A stretch of 26,682 bases of DNA, taken from the IMG/VR virus record IMGVR_UViG_3300044641_001154, positions 1 through 26,682 of that record, one strand, 5' to 3'. Origin of the DNA: a virus. Positions 23,811-26,682 of the stretch are shown here, in pieces; position 1 is the stretch's first letter, and every line of letters starts with the position of its first letter. The translations under genes were made by a program, and so were the position numbers. The notes beneath the pieces are model-generated. The model was not told where the DNA came from, searched no databases, and worked only from the letters and a program-made list of their open reading frames with translations.

Positions 23811-24146
23811 TTAATCCGATTCTTCTTCGTCTTCTTCCATGCTTTCCCAAGCGTCGCAGACGTTTTCCTTGGAGCACTTAAATTGATAAACGTCGCAAAA
23901 AACCTCGTCCTTGCCGAGTCCACAGCCCTTTAACTTCATGCCGTACTCGCAGTTACCGCACTTTTCTTCGCCCTCGCTAGGGCCGTATTTGGCGGTCAGG
24001 ATGGCTTTTTGCTTGTTGCCCTTGTTGATGGTCTCGTCCTGCGTCGCAAGCGGACACTCGCCGCCCTCGTCTAGCAGACCGCCTTCCATCTCCTTGGACT
24101 CCCTTGGTTTCCCAAGCAGCCCAATCATAATTGTCGGCCCCTTCAT
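23811..24146 (-). CDS. Cysteine-rich protein, HiPIP-like pattern
   Basis: A 111-residue acidic protein. After a Gly/Glu-rich N-terminus it has a cysteine block C63, C66, C75, C84, C91, C97 followed by DAWESMEEDEEES. The EKCGNCEYGM and VCDAWE parts recall high-potential iron-sulphur proteins and similar small proteins of marine/freshwater phages, but the spacing is not an exact match; a zinc-binding domain is equally possible. It is coupled by ATGA to the preceding 24-residue gene. Function is not assigned. Confidence 0.65.
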   Translation of the reverse strand: MKGPTIMIGLLGKPRESKEMEGGLLDEGGECPLATQDETINKGNKQKAILTAKYGPSEGEEKCGNCEYGMKLKGCGLGKDEVFCDVYQFKCSKENVCDAWESMEEDEEESD

Positions 24147-24217
24147 TTCTTGGGAGCGTACTTGCCAGGTGCTTTTTTAGCGGGCTTGGCGGGCTTCATT
24201 GGCTTTTTTCCGTACAT
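24143..24217 (-). CDS. 24-residue Lys/Pro-rich peptide gene
   Basis: A tiny frame starting MYGKKPMKPAKPAKKAPGKY with AAGGTGAT upstream of its ATG and an ATGA overlap with the next gene. It is the first gene after the intrinsic terminator and has a PAK/PMK-like repeat. Its coupling and the similar genes after it make it credible. Function unknown; the charge suggests nucleic-acid or head binding. Confidence 0.55.
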   Translation of the reverse strand: MYGKKPMKPAKPAKKAPGKYAPKK

Positions 24218-24235
24218 GGTTATCACCTTATAAGA

Positions 24236-24266
24236 AAACCCCCCCAGCTTTTGACTGAGGGGGTTT
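24236..24266 (-). terminator. Strong intrinsic terminator between early-type and late genes
   Basis: The minus strand has AAACCCCCTCAG, loop TCAAAAG, CTGGGGGGGTTT, then TCTTATAAGG. The stem is 12 bp with one wobble pair. It separates the right-hand small-gene cassette from the 24-residue gene that opens the structural run. The stem could also act on the plus strand. Confidence 0.85.
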
Positions 24267-24301
24267 GAGGGCTTGAAGGAGTAGGCTGAGGAGGAGGCGC
24301 A
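24267..24301. other. Short non-coding stretch with GGAGTAG-type repeats
   Basis: The heptamer GGAGTAG lies at 24278-24284 on the plus strand. Its reverse complement CTACTCC lies at 24302-24308 and again at 24319-24325 in the end of the adjacent gene. The arrangement could form a hairpin, but the loops are long; no further function is supported. Confidence 0.4.
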
Positions 24302-24538
24302 CTACTCCACCGATGATTCTACTCCTTTTTGTTGAGTTTTTGCAACATATCCCCAGATATTTTTTCGCCCTTTTTCTGCGGTTAGTTGCACCCGTTCTAT
24401 CTGCCCAGACTTGAGAAGGCTTGCAAGGGAACCGGAACAGATACCCGGCTTCATGTCCAGCGCCGTCTTTATTGCGTTCAAGGTTACGGGTTCCTTCGAG
24501 TTGAAGATTACCTCGTAGATTCTAGTCGTGTTTTTCAT
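24302..24538 (-). CDS. Small winged-helix-like DNA-binding protein
   Basis: A 78-residue protein with the order helix, helix, recognition-like helix, basic hairpin: IYEVIFNSKEPVTLNAIKTA (about 7-26), then ICSGSLASLLKSGQIERVQL, then the wing AEKGRKNIWGYV. This resembles MarR/winged-helix mini-domains of phages. It could regulate phage or host genes. It is the last gene before the strong terminator, and its ATG overlaps the preceding small frame (TAATG). The target is unknown. Confidence 0.6.
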   Translation of the reverse strand: MKNTTRIYEVIFNSKEPVTLNAIKTALDMKPGICSGSLASLLKSGQIERVQLTAEKGRKNIWGYVAKTQQKGVESSVE

Positions 24539-24728
24539 TATCTCGTCCTGTAACCGGCGATTGCGAAGGCGATGGCTGCGTAGAGAACCAGCGCTTCTGT
24601 TGACAGTCCATACATTTCCATTGCTTGTTTCCCTTTCTAATTATGTAACTTCCGTTTTCCTTGTTTCTGTCCCGTTGGCATGAGAAGCAAAACTTAGTCT
24701 TCAGCACGTTGTCCATCTTTAGGTTCAT
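24522..24728 (-). CDS. Small zinc-ribbon protein
   Basis: A 68-residue protein from an ATG at 24728 (MNLKMDNVLKTKFCFSCQRD). It carries CxxC at 14-17 and a second CMDC at 39-42, a four-cysteine zinc ribbon with ~21 residues between pairs, followed by QQKRW. A longer TTG start (24776) and a shorter ATG (24716) are possible. It may bind nucleic acid or a protein partner. Its tail overlaps a small membrane-protein frame and the winged-helix gene start, so the true C-terminus is uncertain only if a frameshift exists. Confidence 0.55.
   Translation of the reverse strand: MNLKMDNVLKTKFCFSCQRDRNKENGSYIIRKGNKQWKCMDCQQKRWFSTQPSPSQSPVTGRDNEKHD
24538..24621 (-). CDS. Possible 27-residue membrane microprotein, nested
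   Basis: A frame within the zinc-ribbon C-terminal coding part. It starts MEMYGLSTEALVLYAAIAFA and ends GYRTR, giving one transmembrane segment with a basic end. AAAGGG lies about 8 bases before its ATG, and its stop forms TAATG with the next gene. The hydrophobic, positive-inside peptide and coupling suggest a real gene, but it shares DNA with a probable coding frame. Confidence 0.4.
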   Translation of the reverse strand: MEMYGLSTEALVLYAAIAFAIAGYRTR

Positions 24729-24903
24729 CTCTACGAACCCTATAAAAGGTTCGCGCACCGACTCTGACTTCTTCAACTTTGCCCTCCAGTAGTAACGACA
24801 CGCAAGCGTTGTAAGCCTTGCTTTTGCTGACCGAGAACCTCTCTGCCAGGTGGGTTGGGTGAACTGGCTTCACGCTCGCCAGAATGTAATCTTCGATTTT
24901 CAT
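24694..24903 (-). CDS. Small winged-helix DNA-binding protein
   Basis: A 69-residue protein with MKIEDYILASVKPVHPTHLA, then RFSVSKSKAYNACVSLLLEG (about 22-41) as helix-turn-helix, and a wing KVEEVRVGARTFYRVRR. It would bind DNA and probably acts as a phage regulator. The ATG at 24903 lies within the upstream 69-residue frame, and the start is supported by the complete domain beginning right there. Two such proteins occur in this cassette. Confidence 0.62.
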   Translation of the reverse strand: MKIEDYILASVKPVHPTHLAERFSVSKSKAYNACVSLLLEGKVEEVRVGARTFYRVRRDEPKDGQRAED

Positions 24904-24982
24904 CTTCTACCATCTTTCTATATCTTTTCATGGACTCTCTCAAGTCTGTTTTGTCTGCGGGAATGTAGGTAAACCTACTCAT
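24773..24982 (-). CDS. Small protein of unknown function, overlapping
   Basis: A 69-residue frame starting MSRFTYIPADKTDLRESMKR. The first ~29 residues look like a natural phage protein (the sequence PADKTDLR is a familiar small-protein opening), but the remaining 40 residues overlap the winged-helix gene in another frame and look like shadow coding (Ser/Pro/Gly/Gln-rich). Either this is a true overlap or the start of a longer original protein lost by frameshift. Its ATG lies inside the end of the 55-residue gene. Confidence 0.42.
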   Translation of the reverse strand: MSRFTYIPADKTDLRESMKRYRKMVEDENRRLHSGEREASSPNPPGREVLGQQKQGLQRLRVVTTGGQS

Positions 24983-25142
24983 CTATCCCTCGCGCCCACT
25001 TGTAGATTTCGTGTGCTGAGTTCTCAATTTCCTGACATAGCGTCGTGATGGTGTCTCTGTCGGGAGCATACGAGTTAGCCATCTCATGCTGGAGGCGATT
25101 GCCCAGACTAATAATCTTAACCGCGTGTTCACTCTCATACAT
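24975..25142 (-). CDS. 55-residue protein, unknown
   Basis: Small helical protein starting MYESEHAVKIISLGNRLQHE and ending YKWARGIDE. GGAGAGGAAAAACC directly before its ATG is a strong ribosome binding site, and the frame is preferred over a longer basic reading in another frame from 25183. It follows the Rap1a-like gene by 30 bases. No domain recognised. Confidence 0.6.
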   Translation of the reverse strand: MYESEHAVKIISLGNRLQHEMANSYAPDRDTITTLCQEIENSAHEIYKWARGIDE

Positions 25143-25172
25143 GGTTTTTCCTCTCCAATGTTTTGTTGGTTG

Positions 25173-25499
25173 TCATACCCCACCCCTATTGTTTTGGTTA
25201 GCGCAGGGCCATGCCTGTTTCAGGGCTTGGTTTATCAAAGACTCTGCGGTTTTGTGGCGAATGGATGGGTTGTTATCAAAATAACCTCTAACCATATCCG
25301 ATACCTGACCGACGGTTATGTTATTCGGGGGGCAGATTGTGACGTTTACATACACATCAAAGACCCCCTGAACAAAACCCAAGGCAAGCATCTTGTCGCC
25401 AAAGTCCCCGTTCATTTTGCTGTACAGGTTGTTGCCGCTCATAAACTCGGCACTCGCCATACACGGGACAAACAGTAGACTAGCAAGCAGTTTTCTCAT
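25173..25499 (-). CDS. Exported Rap1a/Tai-like protein
   Basis: A 108-residue protein with a clear signal peptide (MRKLLASLLFVPCMASA, cleavage probably after 17). The mature part has GFVQGVFDVY (41-50), ICPPNNITVGQVSDMV (55-70), YFDNNPSIRHK, SLINQALKQAWPC (ending at 99). The C-P...Q...Y-x-x-x-x-P...AL-x-x-A-x-PC pattern is that of Rap1a/Tai immunity domain proteins, which in bacteria neutralise type VI secretion effectors in the periplasm. The conserved cysteines C56 and C99 could form a disulphide. AAGGAAGAATT gives a strong ribosome site. A phage role could be envelope protection or exclusion (inference); no partner effector is seen. Confidence 0.75.
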   Translation of the reverse strand: MRKLLASLLFVPCMASAEFMSGNNLYSKMNGDFGDKMLALGFVQGVFDVYVNVTICPPNNITVGQVSDMVRGYFDNNPSIRHKTAESLINQALKQAWPCANQNNRGGV

Positions 25500-25695
25500 A
25501 ATTCTTCCTTTTCAGTCGTTTGTTAATCTCAGCCGCTAGTTCCTCTACGTCGCTGTAAACATCCGAACCCCAAAGATTACAAGACTCTGCAATCGATTTT
25601 AGTTCTAGGATGTCTAACTCCTGCCACGGTCTCTGTGGCGACAGGTCTAAGACCCGTCTTTTGCTACACAGGTACTCTAAATGTTCCCCCGTCAT
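25480..25695 (-). CDS. 71-residue protein, unknown
   Basis: An acidic-then-basic small protein (MTGEHLEYLCSKRRVLDLSP, then VYSDVEELAAEINKRLKRKN). It overlaps the upstream gene by ATGA and extends 20 bases into the Rap1a-like gene. No known domain. The strict coupling and ordinary composition favour it being real. Confidence 0.55.
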   Translation of the reverse strand: MTGEHLEYLCSKRRVLDLSPQRPWQELDILELKSIAESCNLWGSDVYSDVEELAAEINKRLKRKNYEKTAC

Positions 25696-26168
25696 GTGTT
25701 CTTCTCCTTCAATAAATTTTCTAACTCAATTAATTTTTCTGGATAAATCCAATGGGCATATTCCTCAAATTCCTCATCCGTTAGCCCAACCCACTCATGT
25801 TCATGTTTTGCAGTTTCATCGACACGTTCTTGCGATATGTCGATGGCGTGTACAGGTGCAGTTTTAGAGCAAGCCCCAACGCATCCGTTTGTTGCTTGGC
25901 ATTTTGGGTACGAGCATTGCGCCACAGGCTCTTGCTTCTCTGCCTCTGCAATGGCTTGGCGTAGTGCGGTGATGGCCCCACCATTCAATTCGTACCCATC
26001 TGTAGAAATTCCAGTTTGCTCAAAGCGTTGTCGCTGTCTGCGTTCAACCAATGACCGATACAACTTGTCGTCACTTTTCGCCATGTCGCCATAGGTATCA
26101 ATGTCATCAATGATGTCCCAGAGTTTTTCCAAAGCCTCCAATGCTTGCTTCATTGCTGAAATGCTCAT
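25692..26168 (-). CDS. 158-residue phage protein, unknown
   Basis: It begins MSISAMKQALEALEKLWDII and has GGAITALRQAIAEAEKQEPV in the middle (about 63-82), a combination very common in small accessory proteins of phages. A Cys-rich segment CSYPKCQATNGCVGAC (85-100) may bind metal. The C-terminus is acidic (EHEWVGLTDEEFEEYAHWIY). Its ATG directly follows the TAA of the 56-residue gene. Function unknown. Confidence 0.65.
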   Translation of the reverse strand: MSISAMKQALEALEKLWDIIDDIDTYGDMAKSDDKLYRSLVERRQRQRFEQTGISTDGYELNGGAITALRQAIAEAEKQEPVAQCSYPKCQATNGCVGACSKTAPVHAIDISQERVDETAKHEHEWVGLTDEEFEEYAHWIYPEKLIELENLLKEKNT

Positions 26169-26339
26169 TTATTTCACCTCAAATTGTTCGTAGTCAGCGT
26201 ACTCAACAGTTTTATCTTTACTCAACTCATCTACACGAGCCTGTGCTTTTTCTCTTGAATCGTAGACACCGTCCCATACAGAACCGCCAACATGACCAGC
26301 AAAATCTTTTTCTTGATAAGTCACAAAGAAAACATTCAT
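26169..26339 (-). CDS. 56-residue protein, unknown
   Basis: A small protein starting MNVFFVTYQEKDFAGHVGGS and then VWDGVYDSREKAQARVDELS, a compact alpha/beta pattern seen in short phage proteins. Its ATG forms ATGA with the preceding gene and its TAA directly abuts the next ATG. These links at both ends support it. Confidence 0.65.
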   Translation of the reverse strand: MNVFFVTYQEKDFAGHVGGSVWDGVYDSREKAQARVDELSKDKTVEYADYEQFEVK

Positions 26340-26608
26340 TTTTCACCACTTGCTCTGATTCGTTCCGCAGCCTTCAAAAGCACCAATCCGCCGCCGCCTT
26401 TACCACGAGCATCGGCATCAGCCTCAACTACCTTCGCACACGCCTCACGCTCGACTAACACAGCATCCGGTTCAGGATGCGCTAGTCGATTTGTCAAACG
26501 AATAATGGTGGCGTGGGGGTCACAGGCTCCGTCTACCTTCCAATCACCAGCGTTAATAGCAGATAGCATAGCTTCTAGTGCTTCCTGCATTAGTTCACGG
26601 TCTGTCAT
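26336..26608 (-). CDS. 90-residue phage protein, unknown
   Basis: The start at ATG 26608 (MTDRELMQEALEAMLSAINA) is preferred over a GTG at 26644, since it overlaps the upstream stop as ATGA and begins a well-known phage N-terminal motif. The rest is VLVEREACAKVVEADADARG and a Gly/Lys segment. Proteins of this style occur in many phages beside each other without known function. Confidence 0.65.
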   Translation of the reverse strand: MTDRELMQEALEAMLSAINAGDWKVDGACDPHATIIRLTNRLAHPEPDAVLVEREACAKVVEADADARGKGGGGLVLLKAAERIRASGEK

Positions 26609-26682
26609 AGCATCACCAGTACGGCGTAGCCTGTAGCGCAACACGCTCCAAAGGCTAGGGTGTCAAGCAGCCAGTTCTGCTT
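26605..26682 (-). CDS. Hydrophobic small protein, C-terminal part (cut by window edge)
   Basis: An open frame entering at the right edge and ending in ATGA overlap. It reads NWLLDTLAFGACCATGYAVL followed by a short hydrophobic end, consistent with a membrane segment. Only 25 codons and the stop are visible, so length and start are unknown. Confidence 0.42.
   Translation of the reverse strand, partial: KQNWLLDTLAFGACCATGYAVLVML

Noticed and set aside
24276-24329. Inverted AAGGAGTAG / CTACTCCTT pair followed by T residues on the plus strand
   Set aside because: The loop is over 30 bases and no plus-strand gene needs termination there. Short matches to a ribosome-site-like string are expected by chance.
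24983-25183. 66-residue minus-strand basic frame
   Set aside because: A different frame over the same DNA (24975-25142) has a strong ribosome binding site and a natural protein composition; this one is an Arg/Thr-rich shadow.
1-26682. tRNA genes, CRISPR arrays, insertion sequences, attachment sites
   Set aside because: No cloverleaf-like sequences, regularly spaced direct repeats, transposase motifs or integrase-associated repeats were recognised. The only repeats are coding repeats in structural genes.

Overview
The window is one end-to-end stretch of a tailed double-stranded DNA phage genome (or prophage segment). Every supportable gene lies on the minus strand, so the genes are read from the right edge leftward. 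They are packed with ATGA, GTGA, TTGA and TAATG stop/start overlaps, and no stretch over 100 bases lacks a gene. The order small terminase, large terminase, portal, scaffold, SU10/DUF5309-type major capsid, adaptor, P22 gp10-like tail protein, Ala/Gln/Gly-rich ejection proteins, tail fibre, with no tape measure, sheath or baseplate genes, indicates a short-tailed (podovirus-type) phage. The host cannot be fixed from this sequence. A Rap1a/Tai-type protein and the general gene style suggest a proteobacterium, possibly a freshwater betaproteobacterium (inference).

Right end (24302-26682): a cassette of small early/accessory-type genes. It holds short phage proteins of unknown role, an exported Rap1a/Tai-like protein, two winged-helix candidates, a zinc-ribbon protein and a possible 27-residue membrane protein. 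It ends at a strong intrinsic terminator (24236-24266). Next (22043-24217) come small, mostly lysine-rich proteins, a cysteine-rich HiPIP-like protein and two tandem SAM methyltransferases.

Packaging and head genes follow (15834-21992): TerS, TerL, portal, a small TTG-start protein, scaffold, major capsid, a hairpin terminator directly after the capsid gene, and a conserved head-region protein. The connector/tail block (10960-15834) has a GT-A glycosyltransferase, the head-tail adaptor, a Gp80-like protein, a highly repetitive structural protein, a gp10-like stabilisation protein and a jelly-roll-like protein. The ejection block (5076-10940) has four Ala/Gln/Gly-rich internal virion proteins. 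Two unexpected genes sit among them: a ferritin-like diiron protein resembling PF10118 and a small possible GNAT-like protein.

The left end (1-5072) holds a repeat-bearing tail fibre, a large LamG/SPRY-type adhesin, an HNH endonuclease, a tail-fibre-assembly-like protein, an XhlA-like holin and the start of an HslV/proteasome-like Ntn hydrolase cut by the window edge. DNA replication genes, RNA polymerase, integrase, repressor and endolysin are not in the window. The most notable points are the diiron enzyme inside the ejection module, the HslV-like gene coupled to the holin, the exported Rap1a-like protein, the glycosyltransferase with two methyltransferases, and the tail-fibre repeat whose protein is identical while its DNA has diverged.
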